DNA of 64,000 bases, taken from NCBI RefSeq assembly GCF_004379255.2, contig NC_056036.1:43053576-43117575 (forward strand). The letters run 5' to 3'. This document shows positions 10,232 to 22,277 of this stretch, in pieces. Every line of letters starts with the position of its first letter. Positions within the stretch are counted from its first letter, which is position 1. A program made the position numbers and the translations under genes. The notes below the pieces were generated by a model that saw nothing but the letters and a program-made list of their open reading frames with translations, made no database searches and was not told where the DNA came from. Source of the stretch: Salvia splendens (Eukaryota > Streptophyta > Magnoliopsida > Lamiales > Lamiaceae).

Positions 10232-11336
10232 GACAAGTTTTGGCTTTATTTAGAATATTTATCAGTTCTGGATATGAATTTGAATATTTATAAATTTTAG
10301 CATAATCTATATATCATATTATACTAAGATACAATCAATAATATAAATGTATGCAAATATGATATAAATTTGTAACTGCTACTAATAAATTTCTTCCAAA
10401 CTTTCATTAAAAACTTGGCAACGGCAGCTCAATGCAAGGAAATCATTTTTTTCAGTATAATATAATTGGATGATTGGAAATCATTCGGATTTTCGATTAC
10501 TCTTAATTTCTTAATGTCAAGAAATGGCCCTGCATAATGGGTCTTCCACTCCCCTAAATTATTAATTTACTATAACAGCAATACAAAACCGTACACATTA
10601 TAATTTCATTTAAATATTTATAATGGCACATTATAATCCCAAACCAAAATTTTTAATTCCCAAAATGCTTAATGGCACATTATATGTATAGATTTTCACC
10701 CTATTTTACTTCTATTCTCAAGAAGAAAATATCAAAGAAACTGGTGAGATATGGCTGGCGATTAGCCAAACCCAAGCAATGTCATAATTCCAATAAAGCT
10801 GCTGTAAGAAATGCCTTTTTAGTTATGGTCTTATGGATCACTCAACAAAAATATCTACTAATTTTATTGTTATAAGAAATATAAATCATATAACAAAAAT
10901 ATACTAGTATTAAATTATTAAGGCATCGTTGTCATTTAAATTATAGGTTATTATTAACTTGTTAAACTTACAACTTTTAAAATAAAAATATAATAATCAT
11001 AGTACATATTTTATTTTTATAATTATCACACACTAGTTAAAAATAAAAATGATATGGTAACAAAATCACATTGTTTCAAATAAATCGACGTCATTTAATT
11101 AAAACTCAGAATATTATAATGTCTTCGATGTCACAGATTTGATATACCAATAGTTTTGAACTAAAACATTGTAGAATAATGGCGAAAAATTGAAAAATTA
11201 TATGTTTTACTTGAATTTAAAAAGTTATGAGAATGACAAAAGGTCATCCACATTTTAATTTTAAACGACAATCAATCCAATCACTCATAATTAAAAATAA
11301 AATCACAAATAGTCACCTGTTTGATACTCCCTCCGT

Positions 11337-11455
11337 CCCCTAATAGGAGTCGTTGTTTGACCGGGCACGAATTTTAAGAAATGTAAAGAAAAGTTGGTTG
11401 AAAAAGTTAGTGGAATGTGAGACCCACTTTTTATATTAATTTTTAAAATTATTAA
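11337..11455. mobile_element. Stowaway-type MITE, left part
   Basis: It begins CTCCCTCCGTCCCCTAATAG after TA and continues with AGGAGTCGTTGTTTGACC and GTGAGACCCAC, as in tree and herb Stowaway elements. The right end is lost. Confidence 0.6.
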
Positions 11456-12613
11456 ATAACAAAAACTATTAGTTTTAATCAATATTTGATAGTGTATAAT
11501 ATTTAATCAATAAGGCATGCCGAAGCCAACTTAGTTTTAATTCATATTTTATAGTTTTAATCATAAATAAATCATATAACACGATTTATTCTAAAATAAA
11601 TATGCATTTAATGTAAGACTAATATAATTTTCGTTTATTTATTTGAAAACAATCAAAACTAACTAGAAAACTGTAACAAAAATACTCGTTAGTAGTATCA
11701 ATTTTTTACTCAACTTCATAATATTTAATCACAAGCAATTATGACAACCGAACGAAGGCTAAATAGAATAGCTCTTATTTTTCCATCATGATTAATATTA
11801 TTTTTATGTATTGCTTCAATTCAGCTGAATATTATATTAAATAACATAAATTAATAGTTTTAATCAATATTTATAGTGTCCATGAATTAATAGTTTTAAA
11901 TAAAAAAATATATCGATATTTAAAAATCTAAATTTAAAATTTAATTTTATAAAATTAAATTTAATATTGAAATAAAAAAAACAAAGTGAAGGATGGCAAA
12001 AAGGAAGAAGAATGATAATTTTGAAATAATATCTGATTTAGTACATCACTGAAATAATATCAGGTTTAAAATGTTAAAAGTGTAAAAAGTCCAAATTGCC
12101 TAAATGCTCAAAAGGGTATTTTCGTATAAAAAAATGGCAAAAAGACCAAATTTAAGATAAACCCTCAGTCCAGGAATTCTGGCGATATTTTTAAAATCCA
12201 TGGACTATTGGCGAGATAAACTCATAGTCCATGGACCATTTTTGTAGTTCACTCTATTGTAATTTTGTATTGCAGAATAATTTATCGCAAAAAGTTGTTT
12301 TTCTCTTTTTTAAGGTTGTAATTTTCCTCCTTTTCCTAATTTTCAAACAAACCACCATTAATGGAAATCGACTTCCCAAAAAAAAAGAAAAGAAAAGAAA
12401 AATATCAGCATCGTTATAGAACAAAGAATCAGAGAAGCAAATGAGCAAATTCATGAAAAATATGAATACATATTGAATCTATGACCAAAAACAAGAAATT
12501 AATCTGCCAACACAGAAACATAACTCGGTTTCTTACACAGCAAGTTCAGTCACATCGCAATAGCATCGAAAGTCATCAGCTATCGAGAGCTGAGGCGGTA
12601 AGCTGCCATATCA

Positions 12614-15348
12614 TCAGCCGAGGCCTCGGACATACTGATCAACAGTTTTGTTAAATAGCTCGGATCTGCACAAACAAGGCATTGCATATGATATTATTAT
12701 CGACAAATCACAACAGATTTCAAACATATAACGAAATCAGTTATGTTAAATAAATAGACAGTTCGGTGAAATACTCTAGTAAAACAAGGCAATGCATATG
12801 AAATTAGTACTGTATCAACTAATCACAACAGCTTTCATATGTATAATGAGTCAAAGAAGAGTGGAAACCAATTCTAAAAGCAATCGACTAAGCTCAAGTA
12901 TAGATGTTAGGACTTAGAAAGCCTAACAATTCCTTCACCCATTTCCAAATATAACGTGCAATTGTATAATTATAAAACTAAGAATGTAAATATCAAGATT
13001 GGCACTAACAAAGAGAATTCCAATTGACTCCAAATGCTGATAGTGAATTTTCATGGAAAATTAATAGAGTAGTTATAATTTATAAACACATTTTTATAGC
13101 TTACGCTAAACTAATTAGCATTTAGGTAACGTTCAGTTCCTTAGACAAGATAATGGTAAGATACAACATAGGATAAGTCAAAATAAGTTTGGTCTAGGAG
13201 TAAATTAGTCATATACTCATAGGGGCGGAGGTGACATGATCAATCATGAGTTACAATGCATTCCTGTCATTGTGGAGATGATCCAAGACGCATTATCACG
13301 GGCAGAGCTTTTGAGAAAAAGGCAACCGAACAAGAAATAAATTAGACATGGTCTTTAATCACAAGTAAACATGACAACCGGACGGCCCCTTAGTGGAAAA
13401 CACGACTTGGTTAATGTAATAAGCTTGAAAAACTATCATTGTTTCCTCATCCAAAATAAGCCCGAATAAAAGTGGAAACAAACTATATTGAACAAATCCA
13501 TAGCAACAAGAAGACATAATTTACTTATTCAAATCCAAGTTTACAGAGAGACTTGAATAAGAGCTTTTGTATTTAAAAAAAGAAGCATAATTTACTGCTC
13601 AATGATGTCTAGAAACTTGCTGCGGTTTCTGGATCACTACCAGAGTGTCAGTGCATTTAGAGAAGTAGCCAGCGAAATGTTGTTTATTACTGTAATTCAT
13701 CATCAAGTTTTACAGCATATCTCATGCTGAAAATTAACACTCACCTTATGGGAGTTCCTGGAGAATATAATGGATTCTTGACAACATACTCAACGTACAA
13801 ATTATAAATGTACTTCAAGGAATCCCTCAGATCGCCCGTTCTCGGGTGAGTGACTAGAATTAGCTGCATAGAAACCAGACTATTTAACTCAAAACACCGT
13901 GATAATATATTTACAATTGTGGATTAAAAGACAAGGGAAATGAAGAACAAATGGCAAAACAATCTTGTACAAGTCAACATGTGCGAAAAGTTGTTTCATT
14001 CTAAAACATAAAAAGAGCTCCATATTAGATTAAACATCTAGGAAAAATGAAATTTCAAAGCTCACTAGCGTGCAGCCATATTGGAAAACATACTTCCATG
14101 TTTAACAAACCATGAACAATCTAATCTAAAACTAACTACTCTTGTGGTATACGAACGTAATCTTGTACTCACTCCGTCCCATTATAAGTGAGGCGTACTC
14201 CTTTTTAGGCCGTCCCACTATAAGTGAGACATTTCCTTTTATGGCAAAAAAATACCACTATATTTCTCCTACTTTTTCCCTCTACTTTTTTTCACTCCTA
14301 AAAACCTGTGCCCAAAAGAAGTGTCTCACACAAAATGGGACGGAGTACTAGATTTCTTATCCAAGCCCAGACAAAGTTAGCATCCAATTTGACTGAAAGC
14401 TATATATAGAGAGAGAGATGCTCTCTATATTGCCTATATATAGAGAGATGTTCTCTTATTGCAACTTGCAGCCAAAAACTATAGTGAAATGATTGGCTTG
14501 GTATCATTCCTATAGATACACATAACAACGAACTGGGTAAACAATTTAAATGTTTGTAATGTTATATTCGTGATTACTTCTGCGTTTATTTCCTAACATA
14601 TAAACTGCCTCGATATCAAAGACTCAGAAGCAGTTCAAAGAAATTACACATCATATACTAGCAATTCTACATCAAAGCAAATACATCTCGTGATCTTCGC
14701 ATCAAGTAGCAACCACTGCATCCCTCAAGAACAAAAGGTTGAGGTAATTACACTTTTTCGTTTTGCATATATGATAGTATGATACAACGTCAAAACATTT
14801 TGTACGAATGGTGTAATGTCCCCCCAAAATGTCCCCCCTGCAAGTGGGGCTTCATTGTCAAACTTAACATAAAAGAATTAGCAATGACATCAAGTACCTT
14901 AATCCCAGAAGGACTCTCCATGAAACTCAGTTTATACGTATTCGTTCGGAAGCTGTGGAAAGAGCAACCTTGCCCCGGTAGCTGAGGGACCCCAAGATTC
15001 CCCTTTTCAGCACTGTCCCCAAAAAAACACAAATCAGGATAAAACAACAGAAAGCCTAATTAAAAGAGCCAATTTTGCGGCAAAGGGAAGAGAGGCAGTT
15101 TCTAAGGGGAATAACGTCGAACACCTGGTGGGATCCATCTTTGCAGTCAACGATTTGAGGGAGAAGAGGAGTCCGAACATAAGCTTGTGATCTTGCTGAG
15201 AGCTGAGAGTTTTCAGCGGCCGATTCCATTCCCTGTAGAGAAGGCACACTCCATTTCTGTTGAATATGTACAACATGTTCCCGTTGTTGCCGGATGCGGT
15301 CGGCACCGGAGGAGATGGACTGATTTCTGTGCCGCCGAAGAACTGCAT
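12614..15348 (-). CDS. BET5: TRAPP complex subunit 1 (TRAPPC1/BET5)
   Basis: Core TRAPP subunit with a longin-like fold; TRAPP tethers ER-Golgi vesicles and activates Rab GTPases. Four exons: 15125-15348, 14898-15012, 13745-13863 and 12614-12665. All introns are GT-AG and the sum is 510 nt, giving 169 residues, the usual plant length. Key blocks are FNRNGVCLLYREW, QQDHKLMFGLLFSLKS, GVPQLPGQGCSFHSF, KLSFMESPSGIK and DSLKYIYNLYVEYVVKNP, ending DQYVRGLG. Start is the first Met of the MQFFGG N-terminus. Intron 2 carries a MITE. The 5' end has a partial duplicate at 22191-22277. Confidence 0.95.
14168..14345. mobile_element. Intact Stowaway-type MITE in TRAPPC1 intron 2
   Basis: A 178-bp element with inverted ends CTCACTCCGTCCCATTATAA and, on the other strand, CTCCGTCCCATTTTGTGTGA. 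It is flanked by TA on both sides (14166-14167 and 14346-14347), the mariner-type target duplication. Confidence 0.88.
14402..14455. repeat. Short TATATAGAGAGA repeats
   Basis: TATATATAGAGAGAGAGATG and TATATATAGAGAGATG occur about 37 bp apart and are partly self-complementary (GCTCTCTATATT). They lie in intron 2 of TRAPPC1. Confidence 0.6.
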
Positions 15349-18014
15349 TTTGTTTGGGGATCAAATCAAGACTCAGCAGTTGATCGATTCGATGGCTTTT
15401 TCAGCAGAAATTTACGCGATCGGTGAGGATTTCACACCGGAATTTTGTTTTCACTGTTTAAGGTCGACAATAAACGAAAAAATACTGTTGATCTCTTTCG
15501 ATTTAATTGAAGACATAATCAGCCATTTTCCGTAATTTAGTAGTGGTAATGTCGTTTATGCACATTATAAATTTTAAAACACAATCAACAAAATAGAAAA
15601 GAAAATGAAAAAAATATGAGTAAAATAGGACTAATTTTAATAAACATATTAAAACGAAAAAAATAAGACTACTTTTGTTAGAAAAAAAGAGTAGGAGAAT
15701 ATCAATCATTACCACTTCTCCTTCGTCTTGGCCTCCATCTTCTCACCTCGGAACATAAATCACTTTCTTAATTTCCATACCCAAATATAAAAGTACTCAC
15801 TTCTAGTTGGAATTCAAGCTTAACGTCTAAAAGTAACCACGATAAGGAAATAAATTAGAAACCATTATTAATCCTCATAAAAAACATAATCATCAAATAG
15901 TCCAAAAAAAGAAAGAAAAGCTAGAAATAATGTGAGTGTAAAAGGTTGAAAACAACCTAAAAATAATGAAAAAGAGTCTAGTTTTGGACAAGGCAAGGCT
16001 AAACAGAAAATATGGACAACTTCGCATGAAATGCAACTCGGGCAAATAATCAAAAATATTGTGGGAGTAAACAAAGCCAATTCAGTGTTCCCATTTCTTC
16101 AGGGGCTCTTCCTTCGACCTTTTTCGTGCCAACCTCTTTCCAGTTGGTTGATAGCACCGTTCCATTCGACTCTACCTGTAAACGAGGACAAGATGAAAAC
16201 TGTCACTAGTGATCCAAGTACTACGGCATGCTGTATTAAAATTTGCGTTCTTACGAATGATTTCTGCATGGCCCTTCTTGTGTCTTCATCTGCATCCTTG
16301 TATATGTCTCTGAAAAACTTGTTCAGTGCTGCCATGTGATTAAGGGGCTACCATGTGATCCACTCTTATTCCATATTGTCCCTTCCATAGTCATTAAGGG
16401 GCTACCATGTCCATGTGATCATCAACCCATGATTAGCAGCTATTAACAGTATTTCTTAGATATCGAATAAACCGAAATATGCACATACATAGTCACAAAG
16501 TCAAAACAACTAGCCATGGCCCCAAAATATTAACCAATTCAATGAACTTGGCAAATCATAGTCCAATCAGCAACAAATCTACCACTCATGCTAACCTGTA
16601 TTTCAGCCTAGTAGTCGATGCTGCTTTTTCTCGACTGGACAACTCAACTGCTGGTGGCAAATTATTTGGAGTAACCACACCTGTTGAAGGTTTTTCAGCC
16701 AGTTGTGTAGGCAATTCTTGAGCTTCCTCTGAAATAAAAAAGAAAATTAGATCCACATGGAGACCAAAAAAATGAACAGAAAACCTTTGAACATATTTCA
16801 GTATAGTACTTGTTATTCTATGAATAAGAAAATGCCTAACCAAATCAATTTGACACATATCATACGCATTTCACATGAATGACATATAGAGAGCCATTCG
16901 ACCACAACCTCTGGCACCAACATATTGCATAACTATAGTTAAGACACGTGCAAAATGTACAAATAGTTGAACAAAAATATGCACTCACATTGCCAGACAT
17001 TCTAGAAATTAAATTCAAATTTTATCAGGTACAATTTCAGGAATAGAAAAACTGATGAATGTGTCATACAAGACATAAAAAATTACACTGAAGAGAAGTA
17101 GGAACTAGGAAGCATAGTTAGGCTTTCAACTAACCTGCAATACGCTGATCACATTCCTCGATCAATTTAGTAAACCTGGAATCTGCAGGTGCCAAAGTTG
17201 CACCATTTTCCAGTGCTGTCTTGGCAGTCTGGTACTCATCAAGCTTGAAGCATGCAACACTATAAACAGAAAATGCACAAAATCTCATGGTAAGAAACTG
17301 AATGTAGTTCTGTACATGAAACTAAAGTAGTAAGCCTTTGTTTTCAGTTATGACATTTATCCAACAGACAATAATCAAGATGCAATATCAAATAATTAAG
17401 GCTAACATCATAACAAGTATATTTTGGTCAATGTGAGATCAGGTTTTTAGTCTCTATTCCAAGCAGACCATAACTATTCTTAGGACTTTGATATTTTAAA
17501 ACTTGCCATGTAACCCAGATGACACTTGACAGTTGATTGCGAATAGGAGCAGAATATCATGCCACACGTGGCCGTAATTTACTAAGAGTTTCAGATCGTA
17601 AGAACATCCTTCAAACCTGATAAAAACTTACCCTTTACGCAGATATGCTTTCGCAATTGAAGGATCCAACTCGATTGCTTTGTTTGCATCAGCAACAGCC
17701 TCTGCTCATCAAATAGTACCATGATAAGTATTAAAACAAGCAGCTAAAATTCCCAAAAAAAATCAAAATTTGGAGACCCTAATTTTTCAAAACATCAAAG
17801 ATCAATCAACATAAGTGATTCGGTGAAAAAAATAAATAGAAACTGATCTATTTCAATCTGCATGTGTATACATAAAAAATGAGTGGCTGAAAGCCTTAAA
17901 CAAACAACTTGGTTAGAACAAACAATATATCAATGCCGAACTTCCAGTCATTCAATAACCAATTAATTAGGATCAAATATTCAAACCAATTCATCACCGA
18001 AGTTCCATAACTGA
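15288..18014. repeat. Left copy of a TRAPPC1-SGT1 segmental duplication
   Basis: The segment from TRAPPC1 exon 1 (starting GCCGGATGCGGTCGG) through the spacer and the broken SGT1 copy to AGTTCCATAACTGAA matches 22213-26451 in order and orientation. Relative to the right copy, SGT1 exons 5-8 and part of exon 9 with their introns are deleted. The spacer 15349-16051 has no gene. Confidence 0.88.
16052..17701 (-). pseudogene. Truncated SGT1 pseudogene
   Basis: Matches exons 2, 3, 4, part of 9, and 10 of the intact SGT1 at 23178-27005. Equivalents are 17632-17701, 17135-17259, 16596-16728, about 16244-16332 and 16052-16175. Exon 1 with the start codon is absent, because the duplication ended in intron 1. 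Exons 5-8 and the first part of exon 9 are deleted, removing the CS domain that binds HSP90. The final exon has lost 14 bp near its end, shifting the frame past the normal stop. Splice borders of the surviving exons are still intact and exons 2-4 keep full length, so decay is recent. A transcript could still form, but no working SGT1 protein. Confidence 0.92.
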
Positions 18015-19227
18015 ATAGAAAAAAAAAGGAAAATAGAAATCTTGCGAGTATCAACAATAAAGCTTAGAAGTCTTCCTACTTAAAGTTAATTCCACTTTAG
18101 ATGGAAAATGAAAAAATACCACTTATTTGTCAAAAGCTCCTTCCAATATAAGATCTGGTTCATTATCCCATGGGCAAGCTCATGACATGAAACTATTATT
18201 GTGATAACTTTAATATTTTTGTTAGTCATAAATACATGTTTCATAAACTAACTTAGTGTTATATGAAAATTATAGGTTTTATGTAAATAACTTGTTTAAA
18301 AGTTGATTAAACTCAAATTTGGCTCAAAATAAAGGATTGATTGGTAGAGAAAAACAATCTATACCCAATTTAAGATGCAATATTCACACAAGACATAAAT
18401 TTTATAACTATAATACCACCTTTATTTCTCATTTCTCTTTTTTTTGCAATAAGATTACCCCCAATTCCAGCAGTCAACAACAAAATATTATGCCACTGGA
18501 TATATCTACAGCCAATCAAATAGGCATAAAACGACTGGAAAACAAAAATAGAATCTATATCTGATGTACCAAAGACTTTATCAACTTGCAGAGTTGCAAA
18601 TTGAAGAAAAAGCCAAAATAAAATTATAAGGGCGATATTTTTCATTTACACTCGCACTTAGCCTTCAACATAAAGATTGGGTTAAATGAAACCCGTTTTG
18701 CAAGCAATTTCACATTAGTCCTTTGTTTATGCAGAGTGTGATTGTTTGCTCCAGATTAGATGTTTCTTCAAGCACCAAAATGCAGAACAAAACATTAGAT
18801 ACTTAGGAATGCGCAAACCAAGCAAACAATGGTAATAATGTTCAAAGATTTGATTATCTAACAAAGGGAACAAAACCAAGTGAAGAAATGGTAAAAAGTA
18901 TGAAAGCCAATAATGTTCAACCCTAAAAGAAGGACAAAAATACTTCATAAAGGAATAGAACTCCAACAAATGGTTAAATATAAGACTACCAACACATAAC
19001 CTCTAAAAGTTTTTCGATCAAGCAATGGGAAGAATTAAGACCATATGAAAAGAATATGTGGACCAAATCTATTTTTCACCAGATAAATTTTTCTCACAAG
19101 CATATAATGGCTTGAGGCTAGTTGAACTAACTTCTAACTAATAACAAAAAATGCATTATGAATTTTAGAGCTGATACCCAAGTATATCCCTAGAATCAGA
19201 AATGGTTGAAGTTCAGCACACAATTAC
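18015..19227. other. Gene-free junction DNA
   Basis: AT-rich sequence between the SGT1 pseudogene and the FZO-like fragment. Frames of 80-90 codons at 18319-18969 have intergenic composition and no recognisable motif. The GTPase exons that should follow the FZO-like fragment are not present here. Confidence 0.7.
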
Positions 19228-19949
19228 CACTATAACCATAGAAAATGGCTGGTCAAGTTGAGAAACAGCATCTTTGAGAAGTGAGATATCCCCCATCTGA
19301 CATTTTAGATTTAAAGGTTATGTTAGTTGTAGCCTAAAGACAAGCAGCATAATGGAATATGATCGATCATAACTACCAAAGGTTTTTAGAAATGAAGGAT
19401 CACCAGTGGTGCAGCTCTTTCGATAACACTAGTAGCTTCAATCAAAATCGTTCGCTCCTTGTCTAGTAACTGTTGTTCTCTCTCTTCCAATCTCGTAAAA
19501 CCACCAATCATCTTTTTTCCCATAAAAACCATTCTGTGTGCCTATAGTTTTGATATTTTCAAAGCTTTGTCCTATGTCGTCTGCTTTTGCATGTGATGCA
19601 TACTCAATGTGAGATAACTTATTCGATCCATCTTCTCCCAACAATTTCAATTCATCCACTGAAACAGCTACACCACTAGCTCCTGAGTTTAGTGAATGCA
19701 GCGACATTTCATCTTTAGGAGAATCAAACATGATAAAAATTGGAATTTTTATGCTCCCTGATATGGAGCTTACGAGCTCCTCAGGAGAAGCACCTCCTTT
19801 CAGAGTAAAAATAAGAAAATCGGCACCCTCAGAAACGGAGGCATCTAATGCAGCATCATAAGTTTGGATGTTTCTAGCTACCAAAGGAAGCATCACTGAA
19901 TCAGTTCTCGCATCCATCATTGTATTTCTTGCCACAATAGTAGGCAGAC
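19228..19949 (-). pseudogene. FZO-like (FZL) chloroplast dynamin fragment
   Basis: Two exons of the plastid FZO-like GTPase, which remodels thylakoid and envelope membranes. Exon 19404-19949 encodes the GLPTIVARNTMM to RAAPL region, part of the TIM-barrel-like segment ahead of the GTPase, and exon 19228-19296 encodes MGDISLLKDAVSQLDQPF. Both have good splice borders. The transit-peptide exon is missing upstream and the G1 (GxxxxGKS) exon and all later ones are missing downstream. Inside the larger exon, after NGF, one extra T in a TTTTT run breaks the frame. Reading after the shift restores LEEREQQLLDKERT. So this is a truncated, frameshifted relic. Confidence 0.85.
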
Positions 19950-20148
19950 CTATCAAATAAAAAAATACCAAATTAACAAGAATCACCCCCAAAACATAAG
20001 TGAAAAATCATGGCATATTAAAACGCCAAAACAACTTGGTTCAATAACAAACAGATGAGTAAATGAGGACCATTAATACAATGCCTTCATTTTGTTTAGT
20101 CGATGACAACATTATCCTCTTCTTCTCTTCTCTTCTCTTCTTCACTTA

Positions 20149-22131
20149 TCACCAGTAATCACCACAGGAGCAAACGCCATTCTCAAAATGGTGATACCGG
20201 TTCGTGTCCCTCACCGTGATCTGTCGCTCAGTGATCTTCGATATCAGCTTGATCGCATCGTGGCAATCCTCACAGACACGTATATTCTTCGTAACCCTGA
20301 TTGGCGTCCCAGGCCTGCTATTGATGAGCATAAACATAATTGCCAACTTCTCGCTATGCACCGCCAAATGGTTCTCCTTATCCTCCTCCTCCACATCGTG
20401 CAGGGCCGTCTCTGTTCTGGGAATGTAACCTGATTCCTTCATTTTCGCCACCAAAACCTCCAACTCCTCGTATATCTCCTTCGACTGGTGGTGCGATCGA
20501 TCACCAGCAAGGAACGTGTGGACTTGATCACGAAGCTCCACATTGCTCACACCGGGTACTTTCTTCAATCCTCTGTCCTTCATGATCCTTCGAACCAGAG
20601 TTACATCGCTCCATCTCCTGGCCTTGGCGTATATGTTCGATAACAGGACATAGTAGCCAGATTGATTAGGAGCCAATTCGAATAAACGATCAGCTGCAAT
20701 AACCCCGATATCCATGTTGTTATAGACATGGCAAGCATTCAGTAGAGCTCCCCACACCCTATCGTTGGGCTCCACCGGCATTTCCTTAATCCGAGAATAC
20801 GCCTCATCAACGAGACCAGCACGGCCAAGCAGATCAACCATACAAGTAAAGTGTTCAACTCTTGGAGATATATTGTACCTCTCTGTCATCATTCTGTAAT
20901 AATCGCGTCCCTCTGCTAGTAATCCCGCGTGGCTGCAAGCTGAGAGAATCGAAACGAACGCTATGGAATCCGGGATGATACCTAAATCCTGCATTTTCGA
21001 GAATAACTCAACAGCTTCATGGCCTTTCCCACTCCTGCCATAGGCAGACATCATTGAAGTCCAAGAAACAACATCCTTGATTCTCATTTCGTCGAACACT
21101 CTCCTCGCTTCGACTAAGCACCCACACTTCGCATACATATCAATCAACGCGTTCTCCACGGATAAATTAGGTTGCATCCTCTTCAATTTAACGAATCCGT
21201 GGATTCTCTTCCCCAGCGACAGAGCAGAGAGATCGCCACAAGACGGAAGCACACTAGCGATAGTGATCGAATCAGCTTCTATCCCCCGTGCCTCCATCTC
21301 CGTGTAAAGCTCAACTGCCTCATCAGACATGGAATTATTCGTATAAATCGAAATCATCACGTTCCACGCCACTAACTCCTTCGAATTCATGTTCACGAAT
21401 ATTCTCTTCACAAACATGACATTTTTTACACTAGTATCAGTCACAGCCGGAGACAGACTAGCCATAGTCCCGGAATTGTGATGCACACCTAACATCTCCA
21501 TTTCTTCGCACACCTCCAACGCTTCATCGAATCTCCCATTCTGCGCATATCCCGCCACCAAAGAGTTCCAAGACACAATATCCCTAAACGGCATCCCATC
21601 AAAAACCAGCCTCGCCTCCACCAAATTCCCACATTTCCCGTACATCGCAACAAGGCCGTTACCTGTAAAAAGATTCAAATCAAGGCCCTTCTTCACGGCG
21701 GGAGAATGCATCTGCACCCCAAAACGGAAATTATCCGAGGCCGAGCAAGCTTTGAGAACGCAGGGGAACGTGTAGTGATCGGGGAAAACGCCCGAAGCCA
21801 GCGTGATTTTGTACATGAGGATCGCATCTTGGTACATATGATTGTTGACGTAGCTCCGGATCATGACGTTGCAAATGACGCTGTTTCTCTCGGGAATTTT
21901 GTCGAACACCTTGCGGGTGGAATCGGGTCTGCGGCGGGCGGCGTAGGCGCGCATAAGCTTGATGGCGAGGGAGGTGTCGGAGCATAAATTGGGGTCGGAG
22001 ATGATGCGGGCGTGGAGCTTTTGCAGTGTGTTGAGGTCGAGGTGCTTGTCTAGTGAGAGGATGATGGAAGCTTCTGCGGAGGAAGTGTTCGTTATAATTT
22101 GGCGGGAAATATGTCTAACGGTTTTCATCAC
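20149..22131 (-). CDS. DYW-class PPR protein (At3g49142-like)
   Basis: Intronless, 660 residues. Pentatricopeptide proteins bind organellar RNA base by base, and DYW members carry a cytidine deaminase used in C-to-U editing. PLS-type repeats run from about residue 45 to 480; examples are RDIVSWNSLVAGYAQNG, NALIDMYAKCGCLVEARR and VVSWTSMMSAYGRSG. E/E+ motifs follow (ELAPNQSGYYVLLSNIYA). The DYW domain has the zinc-binding HSEKLA signature and CEDCH, and the chain ends CGDYW, so the deaminase looks complete. One repeat near VHHNSGTMASLSPAV seems degenerate. The start MMKTVRH is the first Met, but targeting is not clear by eye. The gene lies between the two arms of the segmental duplication, only about 80 bp from the right arm, so its upstream region is shortened or borrowed. 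Confidence 0.93.
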   Translation of the reverse strand: MMKTVRHISRQIITNTSSAEASIILSLDKHLDLNTLQKLHARIISDPNLCSDTSLAIKLMRAYAARRRPDSTRKVFDKIPERNSVICNVMIRSYVNNHMYQDAILMYKITLASGVFPDHYTFPCVLKACSASDNFRFGVQMHSPAVKKGLDLNLFTGNGLVAMYGKCGNLVEARLVFDGMPFRDIVSWNSLVAGYAQNGRFDEALEVCEEMEMLGVHHNSGTMASLSPAVTDTSVKNVMFVKRIFVNMNSKELVAWNVMISIYTNNSMSDEAVELYTEMEARGIEADSITIASVLPSCGDLSALSLGKRIHGFVKLKRMQPNLSVENALIDMYAKCGCLVEARRVFDEMRIKDVVSWTSMMSAYGRSGKGHEAVELFSKMQDLGIIPDSIAFVSILSACSHAGLLAEGRDYYRMMTERYNISPRVEHFTCMVDLLGRAGLVDEAYSRIKEMPVEPNDRVWGALLNACHVYNNMDIGVIAADRLFELAPNQSGYYVLLSNIYAKARRWSDVTLVRRIMKDRGLKKVPGVSNVELRDQVHTFLAGDRSHHQSKEIYEELEVLVAKMKESGYIPRTETALHDVEEEDKENHLAVHSEKLAIMFMLINSRPGTPIRVTKNIRVCEDCHDAIKLISKITERQITVRDTNRYHHFENGVCSCGDYW

Positions 22132-22190
22132 TGGTTCACTAAGACTGCGTGTTAGAAGACACTATATATAATTGGTGAAAAAATCCATCA

Positions 22191-22277
22191 AAGAATGAAT
22201 TCGGTTTTCATCATGTCGCCGGATGCGGTCGGCACCGGAGGAGATGGACTGATTTCTGTGCCGCCGAAGAACTGCAT
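22191..22277 (-). pseudogene. TRAPPC1 5' scrap
   Basis: Repeats the start of TRAPPC1 exon 1 (MQFFGGTEISPSPPVPTASG) and then runs into unrelated DNA, ending in a stop after nine foreign codons. The homology also covers the TRAPPC1 promoter side (22278-22990). It is the left edge of the right duplication arm. Confidence 0.92.

Noticed and set aside
15187..15535. Plus-strand frames over the TRAPPC1 start, repeated at 22195-22389
   Set aside because: Shared only because both are antisense to the duplicated TRAPPC1 exon 1.
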